The translations under genes were made by a program, and so were the position numbers. Of a stretch of 58,923 nucleotides of DNA, positions 8,431-16,944 are shown piece after piece; within the stretch, counting starts at the first letter, position 1, and each line of letters opens with the position of its first letter. The stretch is from positions 1 to 58,923 of the IMG/VR virus record IMGVR_UViG_3300025853_000094; one strand, written 5' to 3'. The notes beneath the pieces were generated by a model that was not told the origin of the DNA, did not search any database, and saw only the letters and a program-made list of their open reading frames with translations. Origin of the DNA: a virus.

Positions 8431-8698
8431 TATTTTCAGTGATTTGTATTTTCAGTTCCGTTGCATTTTCACCCTTCATCAATCGATGATATAAGTCCCT
8501 CTCAATGCTATAGGTTTTTCCGACAACCAACTCAATCGGCATTTGATTGTCGAACTGAAGAAACCAATCAGTCCCATTCAGTATCGTGACCTCTCTGTTC
8601 CTTCTGTCTCTATGCCATACCAGTTCATCACTATTTACATCAGCACAAAAGCATCTTTCAATGCTCTGGTCTTCACGAATCGTATCAGTATAGGGCAT
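8423..8698 (-). CDS. Small cupin-like conserved phage protein
   Basis: 91 residues. The segments ELVWHRDRRNREVTILNG, WFLQFDNQMP and GKTYSIERDLYHRLMKG follow a beta-barrel pattern with a histidine in WHRD and another in YHR, as in small cupin-like proteins of T4-like phages. Metal binding is plausible but not proved. The 3' end overlaps the coiled-coil gene by 8 bases. The start lies two bases downstream of the upstream gene's stop. Confidence 0.5.
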   Translation of the reverse strand: MPYTDTIREDQSIERCFCADVNSDELVWHRDRRNREVTILNGTDWFLQFDNQMPIELVVGKTYSIERDLYHRLMKGENATELKIQITENND

Positions 8699-8700
8699 TA

Positions 8701-9225
8701 TTACCAGAAGAACTTACCGCCGCCCTCAAGACCCAATGCCTTGGCGAACCACGGCAAACGACAAGACCAATAACTTGGTTTTGTCTTATCATTTCTTGTC
8801 TCACACTTATGTCTTGCTGCGAAATTCTTACGTGCCTCTGGATCGTTAATCTTTGCTTGCAAACCAGAGGTATCACCAAACTCTACTTTGATGACATTGC
8901 CTTTGTCATTCTTGACATAGACATAAAACTTCTTGTTACCTCCACGTTTGGGTTTCTCTAACTCAGGTTCTTTTTGTTCCTCAATCATAGGAACATCAAG
9001 AGGCACATCCTTACCCTCATAGACCCCCATAAGACCAATATCTGAATCTAGTAGGGTTTTGTCTTGTGAGTCTAGGAGGGCAGGATCAAGATTACGTGCC
9101 TCCTGAAAGAACAGAAGGTATGCTTCAGAACCAATGCGAAAAATGTTGTCAGAGAAAGGTATCGAGTTCTCTAGGTGATAGTCGATACCCTCTCTGACAA
9201 CTTCATATTGGTCGAAATCAATCAT
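8701..9225 (-). CDS. Conserved phage protein with C-terminal Cys/Trp-rich domain (DUF5872-like)
   Basis: 174 residues. A variable acidic N-terminus (about 1-90) precedes a compact conserved C-terminal domain: KKFYVYVKNDKGNVIKVEFGD then ARKNFAARHKC and WSCRLPWFAKALGL. I recognise this C-terminal pattern from marine myovirus structural or head-associated proteins; the name DUF5872 is from memory and should be checked. No enzyme motif is seen. It overlaps the next gene by four bases (ATGA), in the run downstream of the internal head protein operon. Confidence 0.5.
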   Translation of the reverse strand: MIDFDQYEVVREGIDYHLENSIPFSDNIFRIGSEAYLLFFQEARNLDPALLDSQDKTLLDSDIGLMGVYEGKDVPLDVPMIEEQKEPELEKPKRGGNKKFYVYVKNDKGNVIKVEFGDTSGLQAKINDPEARKNFAARHKCETRNDKTKPSYWSCRLPWFAKALGLEGGGKFFW

Positions 9226-9467
9226 CTTTGACGAATCTCTCTGAAGGACTTCTTCTTAGACTCAACCTGTTGTCTCTTCTTGGAAACCATGTAGTCACGG
9301 GCTGAATCAAGATAGTCAGTAGCCTTGGTGATTTTGGACTGAACCCACTCAGGGAGATTCTCATCATCACTCAGTAGCGCATGGAGTTGCTTGGCAGCAT
9401 CTTCAATAGTTCTGAGTTGAGTCTTTGCCATCTCACCCTCATAGTCGTATTCGTTAGGATCTTTCAT
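9222..9467 (-). CDS. Small conserved T4-like phage protein
   Basis: 81 residues. The core EMAKTQLRTIEDAAKQLHAL and EWVQSKITKATDYLDSARDY is a widespread motif block in marine T4-like phages, often as a short helical gene near structural genes. It is predicted to be two or three helices with no membrane segment. Function unknown. It lies directly after the modular 772-residue head-protein gene, so it may be co-packaged, but it has no recognisable capsid-targeting leader. Confidence 0.6.
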   Translation of the reverse strand: MKDPNEYDYEGEMAKTQLRTIEDAAKQLHALLSDDENLPEWVQSKITKATDYLDSARDYMVSKKRQQVESKKKSFREIRQR

Positions 9468-9478
9468 TGTTTATTTGC

Positions 9479-11797
9479 TTACGAAATGTAGGCATTCAAC
9501 TCATAGCGTCCAGATTCCAGACCATAGACCTGAAACGAAACAACCTTGCGAGTTGGCTTACCACCCTTTTCAAGTTCAAGAGTGAAGCTGTTTGTCTTGC
9601 CAGCAGAAGGCTTGCGAGGACCACTTGAAACATTGGTGAACCAGAGGTCTTCGTCAACCTTGTATCCATTTCGAGCAACAAGGTCCAGAACTTCACTCAA
9701 GGCAGAAGTGTATGAGTCATGGTAGATCTCGTAGTCACTCTTGGACTTGCGCTTTTCTTCCAACTCCTCAGTGGACTCTTCAATCTCTTCCTTGACATGA
9801 CTCACAGAAACAGCACCGATTGCCTCGTATTTTTGAACTTCAAGGGGCTTGTCAACACCTTCGACCTTTTCCTCTTCATCATCCGCATCGCTAATGCCCT
9901 TGATCATCTTCTTTGCCTTCTCATAGGCAAGTTTGCGAATCTTCTCACGAAATTCACGACGACGAGCATCGAGTCTTTCAGTCTCTTCAGGAAGGTTATC
10001 GACTACTTTGTATCCAGTGGTTGTATCCAATGTAGCGAGCATATCATCTTCATCGGGATGATTGTCGTCATCAGCAGCAGCTTCGGCATCAGGGATGGTA
10101 TCCAAGATGCTGGCAACGATTTCCTCTTCTTCCTCTTCAGTAAGATCAAGTTCAGTCTCCTCGCTAATACCCATTCCCTTCAGCGTATCAGTGAGATTCT
10201 GCATCCAGAAACCCAGAGTATTCTTGGCGAACTTCTTCTTGCTCTTCTCAACTTCTTGGTCGGTCTTGGCTTGATCGGCAACAGCAAAGGAGTGGAAGTA
10301 ATCAAAGGCAGCATCACTGGTATTGAACTTCTTGTTCAGGTCAATCTTTGCCTCTTCCAACTCCTCAGTGGATTCCCTGCGAGCCTTTCGGATATCTTTT
10401 TTAGCGGTCTTGATATCCTTTTTCAATTGTTTAGAACGTCTGATTTCGCTTGATTTACTTTTCAGTTTCTTGAGTTTCTTGGCGCGAGCATCATTTCTAC
10501 CTTTACGAGTCAAGAATCTCTTAGCACCCTTTTTAATCAGGTTACCAATAAGCCCTTCTTCAACATCACCCTCATCATCTTCCAACTCATCAGTGGATTC
10601 TGAAATGTCTTGCACATCCAACACATAGATTTTCGAGTATTTTTTGTGACCCGAATCGACGGCAATATAGAAGTCATCATCATAATCACCTTTTCTGAGA
10701 TCAGCAACTGCCTTCTCAACTCCATCATGAGAAATCGTTAAGACCACATTTGCATCAGGGTGGTTTATGATCTGCTTATCAGTCAACTTGGGCTTCTTCT
10801 TACCTTCTCCCAAATCTTCAGTAGATTCTTCCAACTCCTCAACTGATTCAAGTTTCTCTGATTCATCGATGCTATACTTCGACATGAAAAAGTAGCCGCC
10901 AGTGTCATTCTTGTCAATAGCAGCCACATGACGGTCTCCATCGAATGGGTGAATCCAGAGGGCATCCCCAGACTTCACCTTGGTCTTAACTGAATGCATC
11001 TTACCTCTAATGATGTGCTCCCCGCGACTTTTGGCTTTCGTCCACTTCTTGCTATCAGGTTTGATGTCAAAGATCGATTTCGCTGACTCTTTGACCGGCT
11101 TGCCGTCTTTAGAGATGATGCCACGATAACCTTCAGCTTCACGGTCACTCAGGAACTTCTTCGCCTTGTCTAAAGTCATGAACTTGGTCACCTGAATTGG
11201 ACCGCGCTTACTCTTGGCATATTTAACATGAAAGTCTGGTGTTTGCTCTTCCAACTCCTCAACTGATTCTTCAACAGAGGCATATCCTTTAGCAGCAGGA
11301 ACCAAAACTTTATCATAGAAGTTCCTTGCTCCACCGATCCAACCCCACCCATCAGTTGACTTCTTGCCACCATGCTTCTTAGCCAAATTGATGAACGCAT
11401 CAAGACCGGGACCAGAACCCCTATACGATTTCACGGCATCATCAAAAGAGGGGGGATTGGTAAAGTCTTCATCATCAAAGACTTTGTTTGAAGTCAACCA
11501 CTTATAGGCATCTTTACCCGAAATCTTTGCTGCCTCTTCCAATTCAACGGATTCATTCTTCTCAGGCTTCTCATCATCACCCTTCCAACCAGCATCAATC
11601 TCATCAAAGAACTTCTTCTTGTCATCACCCTTAAGTTCAGATGGTGATTTCACACCATACTTTTTCAGAGTGTCATTGAAGAACTTCTGATAGGCTTCCT
11701 TGTCGCCGGTGGCTTCTTCAATCGCTTCTACAGACTCCCCAGCCATGATTCGCTTGGCAGTCTCTGCTAGTTTTTTTGTAAGTTCGTCGTTATACAT
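9479..11797 (-). CDS. Modular internal-head-type protein with repeated ESxEELEE linkers
   Basis: 772 residues. It is built from small globular modules separated by repeated acidic linkers: ESVEAIEEA (about 21), ESVELEEA, ESVEELEE, ESVEELEESTEDLGE, ESTDELED, ESTEELEEA, EETELDLTEEE and ESTEELEE. Recognisable modules are an N-terminal AYQKFFNDTLKKYGV..KKKFFDEID domain, a very basic segment (RNDARAKKLKKLKS and on), and a C-terminal DYEIYHDSYTSALSEVL..FQVYGLESGRYELNAYI domain known from phage structural proteins. T4 gp21 cleaves after [LI]xE, and most linkers contain LxE (LEE), so it may be a polyprotein processed in the prohead; this is inference. A CTAAATA late-promoter-like box lies just before the ATG. 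Confidence 0.65.
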   Translation of the reverse strand: MYNDELTKKLAETAKRIMAGESVEAIEEATGDKEAYQKFFNDTLKKYGVKSPSELKGDDKKKFFDEIDAGWKGDDEKPEKNESVELEEAAKISGKDAYKWLTSNKVFDDEDFTNPPSFDDAVKSYRGSGPGLDAFINLAKKHGGKKSTDGWGWIGGARNFYDKVLVPAAKGYASVEESVEELEEQTPDFHVKYAKSKRGPIQVTKFMTLDKAKKFLSDREAEGYRGIISKDGKPVKESAKSIFDIKPDSKKWTKAKSRGEHIIRGKMHSVKTKVKSGDALWIHPFDGDRHVAAIDKNDTGGYFFMSKYSIDESEKLESVEELEESTEDLGEGKKKPKLTDKQIINHPDANVVLTISHDGVEKAVADLRKGDYDDDFYIAVDSGHKKYSKIYVLDVQDISESTDELEDDEGDVEEGLIGNLIKKGAKRFLTRKGRNDARAKKLKKLKSKSSEIRRSKQLKKDIKTAKKDIRKARRESTEELEEAKIDLNKKFNTSDAAFDYFHSFAVADQAKTDQEVEKSKKKFAKNTLGFWMQNLTDTLKGMGISEETELDLTEEEEEEIVASILDTIPDAEAAADDDNHPDEDDMLATLDTTTGYKVVDNLPEETERLDARRREFREKIRKLAYEKAKKMIKGISDADDEEEKVEGVDKPLEVQKYEAIGAVSVSHVKEEIEESTEELEEKRKSKSDYEIYHDSYTSALSEVLDLVARNGYKVDEDLWFTNVSSGPRKPSAGKTNSFTLELEKGGKPTRKVVSFQVYGLESGRYELNAYIS

Positions 11798-11802
11798 GCT
11801 AC

Positions 11803-11809
11803 TATTTAG
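11803..11809 (-). promoter_or_regulatory. Possible late promoter (CTAAATA variant)
   Basis: The minus strand reads ACTAAATA then five bases and the ATG of the 772-residue gene. T4 late promoters are TATAAATA and marine relatives accept other first bases; CTAAATA is a weaker match. The short distance to the start codon matches the pattern seen at gp20 and other late genes. Placed at the end of the upstream gene. Confidence 0.35.
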
Positions 11810-12484
11810 TTATTTGAGTTTTGAGAGTTGGATAGTCTTCTTTACAGCATCCTTTGGAATATGTGAGACTGCATAGTTACCGGGATCTCTTGGTTCTAGA
11901 TTGGGGAGCTTCTTGCGATCCAGAACAAGAAGATATCCTTCTCCAGTGTCACGATATGCCACCAGAGCAAAGCGTCCAGCAAGGTGAACATTGTCAGCAA
12001 CATATGAACCATCAATGTCACTGGTGTTCCCCTTGCCTTTAGATTTTACTGCACCCTTACGAGTCAGCACATTGTATTCAGCACCAGAGATTCCACGATA
12101 AACCTCTGACTTGCTGCTCTTGAGTTTATTGAGTTTCTCTGTGATAGTGCGAAGGTCACCTTCTGGTTCCCAGATCAGGAAGTCTTCTACCTTGGATTCG
12201 TTAAGGTCAAATCCTTTATATCCAAGTCTTTTATTCATCAACTTGACGGCATCCTTATAGCTCAAGTCTTTTTTTACGTATGCCCATGATGAGCGAATCC
12301 CACCACGAACCTTGCCATCATAATTCTGTTTCAGAACCCAGACATAATAACCACCCTCTTCTTTTGGTCTGCCATCAAGTCTACTGTCTCTACCGAATGC
12401 ATATGTTTTTCCACTTTTTGCTTTTGTGGCAGTCTTCTGATAGACAGAGGCTCCTTCAGAAATATATTCAATGAATGTTTTCAT
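11810..12484 (-). CDS. Capsid-targeted protein with ADP-ribosyltransferase-like domain
   Basis: 224 residues. I use the ATG at 12484 because it begins the leader MKTFIEYISE, nearly identical in pattern to the T4 internal-protein leader MKTYQEFIAE; a longer start is less likely. It overlaps the previous gene by four bases. The C-terminal half (about 125-215) has SEVYRGISGAEYN (R130), a GNTSD turn, a DGSYVADNVHLAGRFA segment and YLLVLDRKKL, an arrangement resembling R-S-E class ADP-ribosyltransferases, where the arginine in a YRG motif starts the NAD site. The final glutamate is not obvious, so activity is uncertain. T4 Alt is also a packaged ADP-ribosyltransferase. Confidence 0.55.
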   Translation of the reverse strand: MKTFIEYISEGASVYQKTATKAKSGKTYAFGRDSRLDGRPKEEGGYYVWVLKQNYDGKVRGGIRSSWAYVKKDLSYKDAVKLMNKRLGYKGFDLNESKVEDFLIWEPEGDLRTITEKLNKLKSSKSEVYRGISGAEYNVLTRKGAVKSKGKGNTSDIDGSYVADNVHLAGRFALVAYRDTGEGYLLVLDRKKLPNLEPRDPGNYAVSHIPKDAVKKTIQLSKLK

Positions 12485-13140
12485 GCTCCCTTGTGTTTCT
12501 TCCATAGGTCAGCATCAGTTGTCTTCTGAGTCTTTCCACCAGTGACAAATGAATTCACCCTAGCTAAACCCCACTGTTCAGGAGTAGTGCCGGGTCGATG
12601 ACCAGTTCTCCATGCACCTACACCCCTCTTATAGACATCCCAGAGAATATCAAAGGCAATTCCACTACCATCTGCCTTATTCTGGACTGCCTTCTTGGGA
12701 TTTGATTCCGCGAGTTCTGATTCTTCTTTCTTAGTCATCGAACGGTCTTGCCAATCATATGAAACCTTGTCATCAGTGATCGGTCCACCTTTTGCCCATG
12801 TGGTGCAAGTGCGAGCAGAGTGACACTTGAAGTGATGCATCCAGCAGTATCCAAGTTCACCATCATCATCAGATGTTTCACCGGGCATACAGTCTTTCAT
12901 ACGAGCACTGATATCAAATGCAACACAATTGGCGCACACTGATTTCTTTGCTGCTTCAACAGAGGTATCCCACTTCTTTGCAATCTTCTCCCAATAGTCA
13001 CCCGGTTCATCTACATTCAAGGGACCATAGGCAAACTGCTTGGTTGTGGCATCACGATTCTTTGTGTTGAGTTTTACATCCTGTGTCGCTGGTGGACAAG
13101 GGTGTTCTTTTTCGGTAAGATATTCAGTGAACGATTTCAT
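12481..13140 (-). CDS. Capsid-targeted Cys-rich protein with DUF5824-like domain
   Basis: 219 residues. It starts with the leader MKSFTEYLTE. Residues about 68-125 are rich in cysteine: CANCVAF, KDCMPG, GYCWMHHFKCHSARTC and TWAKGGP, suggesting a zinc or iron-sulphur site. Residues about 160-212 (FDILWDVYKRGVGAWRTGHR, WGLARVNSFVTGG, TTDADLW) match the DUF5824-type phage domain as I remember it. No catalytic role can be assigned. Four-base overlap with the upstream NTase gene's stop and the ART-like gene's start puts it in the capsid-cargo operon. Confidence 0.55.
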   Translation of the reverse strand: MKSFTEYLTEKEHPCPPATQDVKLNTKNRDATTKQFAYGPLNVDEPGDYWEKIAKKWDTSVEAAKKSVCANCVAFDISARMKDCMPGETSDDDGELGYCWMHHFKCHSARTCTTWAKGGPITDDKVSYDWQDRSMTKKEESELAESNPKKAVQNKADGSGIAFDILWDVYKRGVGAWRTGHRPGTTPEQWGLARVNSFVTGGKTQKTTDADLWKKHKGA

Positions 13141-14954
13141 TTCTTTTTCCCATAGAGTTGCTGATACTTCTTTGTGTATCTGGAAGGCTTGGTCTTGGCA
13201 GACGCATCACCGGGAGCGGGTTTGTAAGCAGATGGGTCATCTGTTGCTTTCTTTGTCTGCTTCTTGAAGTGAGATGAGCGACTCTTCTTGGTGCTCTTTG
13301 CCATCTCATCGCCCTCTGCATCCTTGGCATAGTAACGGTCTGGTCCTTGAAGGTCATCTTCTTCTTTTTCTTCTTCCAATCCAGCTTCACGAGGGTTTCG
13401 TGTCCTTCGCTCAAGGTATCTGGTGAGGTCAGGAGTAGGAACGATCTTCGGGCGAACCCCAAACGAGGGGTTCGCCTTGTTTGTTGCCTTGTCCCTCTTG
13501 CCGCTAGAAAGATACTCGAAATGTCTGGGATAAGCCTTTGCCAGACCTCTGAGTCCCGCTAGTGTAGTGTTCAGGGCAAGTGCAATATCATCGGCATCCA
13601 CGGTGTTCTCTCGCTGCCAGAGCTTGATCAACTCCCTTGCCATCTGCTCCTGCTTCGGGTTTGGAGCAGACTCATTCACCGCAAGATTTGCCAGCTTGTC
13701 CTTGAGCCGCATCATCATCCGCCTTTTGGTTCCTGAGACTTCCAGCCCATACCGACTCCCATAGTCATCCTCCAGCTTCTTGATCAGACTCCGTGCCTGT
13801 TCCTTACTCAAGACCAGCTTGCCCCTTTCCAAAGAAAACCAACCATCCTCCAGACCCAGAACTTCATGTCCCCATGTGGAGGCAGTGGCATCCAGTTCAG
13901 ATATCTGGGCGTTGCTCAATTTGACTGTGATGGTTCCTCCTGCCTTGGGATCAAGTTTTTCTTCAATGGGTTGAAGGTCATCTTCTTTTTCTTCTTCCAA
14001 TCCAGCTTCACGACGAGCAGAATAGTATGCAGCAAGTGCCATATCGATTCTCTTCTTCTTGTCCTTACCCTTGAACTGAGGGGCATCAGACTTCACGAAG
14101 TCATCAATCCATGTATCAACATCTGCCTTGGGATCAAGTTTCTCTTCGATGGGTTGAAGGTCTTCCAACCAACATTTGAAGGTCACCTTTTCATTATTCT
14201 CACAAACCACAAAATTAGGTTTGCGTTCGACCACTCTGAGTTCTACACCCGCCTTTGTGACACGATCACCGACATTGAAGAGTTTACCCTCAGTGTATTG
14301 TTCACGGATATCACTTACCTTTGGAAGTGCGATGTGTTTTCGAAAGATAAAGGACTCTTTGAGACCCATACCCTTACGAATGGCATTCAAGAGTTCTTGG
14401 ACTTCTCCAAAGTTCTTGGGAAGACCAGTGGCGAATAGTTCCAGATCGTTATCCGCTGCTGCGGCACGCATCTTGGATGCTGACATTCCAGAAACACCCT
14501 CTGCATCAGGATCTCTTTCACCAGCAGAGATGACCTGAATACCATCCTTGAAGTTGTAGAATCCATCCTTTCTTTCCTTGCCGTTGTATTTGTTCAACAA
14601 GAGCTTGAACTCATTCACACGGTCAGAACCAGCAACATAGACGAATTCTGTATACCCTTCCTTGTATGCACGATCAGCAATATGAAGTGCAATCTTGACA
14701 TTCTTGTCCATGTAGATGTTACGAGCATGTTTTGGAAACATCTTACGCATGAACTTCACCTTGTCATTATAACTCAGTGGATTCTTCTTTGCGTCCTGTG
14801 ACTGAGAAGGATAAATCTGGTAATCATTCTTACCAGCAACCTTGGCAACCTTATCAATGAGCTTCTGATGCCCAATGGTAGGTGGATTGAAGCGACCGAA
14901 GGCAGTCACCAAGGTCTTCTTCTTTTCTTCTGTAAACTGACTGAACGATTTCAT
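13137..14954 (-). CDS. Capsid-targeted multi-domain protein with cytidylyltransferase-like domain
   Basis: 605 residues beginning MKSFSQFTEEKKK. Residues about 14-180 form a nucleotidyltransferase domain: AFGRFNPPTIGH (the [HT]xGH motif at 26-29), AGSDRV and SGMSASKMR (the ISxTxxR-like motif), as in NMN/pantetheine-phosphate adenylyltransferases. The rest holds a KOW-like region (FNVGDRVTKAG), a helical DTWIDDFVKSDAP module, then a region of about 200 residues absent from simpler forms, and a basic tail ending SRYTKKYQQLYGKKK. The strings DDLQPIEEKLDPKA and REAGLEEEKE both occur twice, flanking the insert. The enzyme substrate is unknown. It is in the packaged-protein operon by leader and position. 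Confidence 0.65.
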   Translation of the reverse strand: MKSFSQFTEEKKKTLVTAFGRFNPPTIGHQKLIDKVAKVAGKNDYQIYPSQSQDAKKNPLSYNDKVKFMRKMFPKHARNIYMDKNVKIALHIADRAYKEGYTEFVYVAGSDRVNEFKLLLNKYNGKERKDGFYNFKDGIQVISAGERDPDAEGVSGMSASKMRAAAADNDLELFATGLPKNFGEVQELLNAIRKGMGLKESFIFRKHIALPKVSDIREQYTEGKLFNVGDRVTKAGVELRVVERKPNFVVCENNEKVTFKCWLEDLQPIEEKLDPKADVDTWIDDFVKSDAPQFKGKDKKKRIDMALAAYYSARREAGLEEEKEDDLQPIEEKLDPKAGGTITVKLSNAQISELDATASTWGHEVLGLEDGWFSLERGKLVLSKEQARSLIKKLEDDYGSRYGLEVSGTKRRMMMRLKDKLANLAVNESAPNPKQEQMARELIKLWQRENTVDADDIALALNTTLAGLRGLAKAYPRHFEYLSSGKRDKATNKANPSFGVRPKIVPTPDLTRYLERRTRNPREAGLEEEKEEDDLQGPDRYYAKDAEGDEMAKSTKKSRSSHFKKQTKKATDDPSAYKPAPGDASAKTKPSRYTKKYQQLYGKKK

Positions 14955-15706
14955 TCTTCACTCTTTTTCTTGCCCTTCTCCTGTTCGGCTTTCTTCAACT
15001 GAGGAAGGAGCTTCTTGGCAATACGATTAATGCCACCCTGCATCTTATCTAGTTTCTTTTCGATGCGTTCTTGTTCACCAGCAGAAACATCAGCACGGTT
15101 TCTACCCTTCAACAGCTTGGTGTATAGAAGGTCTCTTGCTTTCTTCTTGGCACGTTTCTGAAGTGTTTCGGTTGAAGCTTTCTTATTCTTACCCCTCTTG
15201 AGAGCACGTTGAATCTTTGCCTTGTTACGCTTGGCAATCTGCGAACGCTTGATACGTTGTGCGCGAGTCAGTGCTTCATCCAACTCCTCAGTGGATTCTG
15301 AAATTCCGAGCTTCTTCAATTCTTTGGAAATCTTCCCTTTGAGATCAGTCGCCTTCTTGAAAGCGTGTTTAGGCATCATCCCTTTGTTCTTATAGAGGTT
15401 GAAAAAGTCATTGAGGAATGCAGAAGCCGAAGAAAGGTAATCCTTTTCCTTGTTGACCTTAAACCAACCCCAATATTGTTCTGCTTTATTCAAAAAGGAC
15501 TCACCTTTGAAAGCCTCCTCTTCTAACTCAGTCTCTTCCTTCATCAACCTATCAATCTTGCTCTGAATCATCTTCTTGTATCCCTCGATGCCACCATAGT
15601 TCTTGGCAATCTTGGGATCAGGATTCTTGAGAAGTGCTTTCAGATCTGCAATGTCTTCTTGCTTGGATTCGTTAATTTCGTTTCTGATCTCTTTGATTGA
15701 TTTCAT
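14951..15706 (-). CDS. Basic internal head/core-type protein
   Basis: 251 residues. The N-terminus MKSIKEIRNEINESK is a divergent form of the capsid-targeting leader with an INE cleavage-like motif. Linkers EETELEEE (about 58) and ESTEELDE (about 140) match those of the 772-residue protein. The C-terminal 110 residues are very basic (ALTRAQRIKRSQIAKRNKAK, KKARDLLYTKLLKGRN, RIEKKLDKM), similar to DNA- or core-binding tails of marine T4-like head proteins. It probably sits inside the capsid and may help neutralise packaged DNA; this is inference. Confidence 0.6.
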   Translation of the reverse strand: MKSIKEIRNEINESKQEDIADLKALLKNPDPKIAKNYGGIEGYKKMIQSKIDRLMKEETELEEEAFKGESFLNKAEQYWGWFKVNKEKDYLSSASAFLNDFFNLYKNKGMMPKHAFKKATDLKGKISKELKKLGISESTEELDEALTRAQRIKRSQIAKRNKAKIQRALKRGKNKKASTETLQKRAKKKARDLLYTKLLKGRNRADVSAGEQERIEKKLDKMQGGINRIAKKLLPQLKKAEQEKGKKKSEE

Positions 15707-15707
15707 T

Positions 15708-16943
15708 CTAGTGTTCCCATCCTTTGATGATATCTGGTGAAAAATTGTTCATGGAGAATTCCAGTCTATCCACCAGTTTGACTGCTCCACCACCGATCTT
15801 ATCGATTGCCACAAATCCTTCCTGACCTGTGACACGAAATCCATTCTTTGTGCGAACGAAGGTATCCAGTTTTTTGAGGTCATCAAGTTTTGCAATGATA
15901 AGTTTCTTTGCCACAACTACTGCATTCTGCAATTGAAAAACCAAGTCAAGGTTCTTCTGGTTTTCCGGTGAGAAGAACTTCAGGAATTCATCTCTTCTCT
16001 GTTCGACACCAGCCTTACCTTTCTCGGTCTTTCTCTTTTCTGCTTCTTTGGCATATTTATCATTGACCCAAGCAATCATGTTCTGGACATGCTTCTTGGT
16101 ATTCGTTACCTCTTCACCCCTACGGACATAGGTGTTATTGAATGTCTCAATCGTCTTTGCAAGCTCAGGGTCACCTTCAATCTGACGAAGAGTAGAACCA
16201 GAAATCTTCTGGAAGATCTTACCAGCAGTAGAGAGTGCTTTCTGAACCTTTGCAGTATCACTGGAATTCAGGAGTGCTTTACCAGAGATGTCACGAAGAC
16301 CAGCATCTTGAAACCAGACACTTGGTGTTTGCTTGAGCTTCGATGCATCCACATCATAGGAAGCAGTCATGGACTCAAAGTCTTTACCTGCATATGCAGT
16401 ATGAAAGACCACACCAAGATTGGCTTTGGAAATCTGTTTACCCAAGGCACTGCTTGCAGGAACCGCATACACAATGGTATTGGGTTGAAAGGTCAGGTAG
16501 GATTCACCATCAATGGTTTCTTTCTTCAGGTCACTCTTCGTGAACATGATGTCCCCTTGAATGACTCCCTTGATACCAAGCTTGGGAAGTTCAGCAAGGG
16601 CAACTTTCATCTTTGCTGCAAGGTCACCAGACATATCTGCATCAATCTCTGCATCTGTCTTGTAGACCTTTGGCTCCTTGTTAAAGATACCCTTCTTGGC
16701 AACAAAGAACTTACCATCTCTTGGATCTTGACCAGCAAAAACAGCAGGAGCACCATCCCACTTCACGGTAATGTCAACCTCCTTGGATGAGTTACCAGCA
16801 AGCATATCTCTCAGAGAACGAAGAGCAAGAATAGCTTGGCGAGCACCAGAGACACCACCATAGATTACCTGATCTTCAATATGAGTCATGTGGGTATTCT
16901 TACCCACTGCTGCTTCGGAAATGAAGTCAAGGAAGGTGTTCAT
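15708..16943 (-). CDS. Capsid-targeted protein with ligase-like KxDG motif
   Basis: 411 residues from the ATG at 16943, which begins MNTFLDFISEAAVGK, very close to the T4 internal-protein leader. I chose it over an upstream non-ATG start; the ATG lies one base after the preceding stop. Residues about 58-90 read ITVKWDGAPAVFAG and KFFVAKKGIF; K61-W-D-G64 is the covalent-nucleotide motif I of DNA/RNA ligases and capping enzymes, and IQGDIMF later fits a motif III/IV-like strand. Other ligase motifs are not obvious, so it may be a degenerate or novel nucleotidyltransferase. The C-terminal half is helical and lysine rich. Confidence 0.55.
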   Translation of the reverse strand: MNTFLDFISEAAVGKNTHMTHIEDQVIYGGVSGARQAILALRSLRDMLAGNSSKEVDITVKWDGAPAVFAGQDPRDGKFFVAKKGIFNKEPKVYKTDAEIDADMSGDLAAKMKVALAELPKLGIKGVIQGDIMFTKSDLKKETIDGESYLTFQPNTIVYAVPASSALGKQISKANLGVVFHTAYAGKDFESMTASYDVDASKLKQTPSVWFQDAGLRDISGKALLNSSDTAKVQKALSTAGKIFQKISGSTLRQIEGDPELAKTIETFNNTYVRRGEEVTNTKKHVQNMIAWVNDKYAKEAEKRKTEKGKAGVEQRRDEFLKFFSPENQKNLDLVFQLQNAVVVAKKLIIAKLDDLKKLDTFVRTKNGFRVTGQEGFVAIDKIGGGAVKLVDRLEFSMNNFSPDIIKGWEH

Positions 16944-16944
16944 A

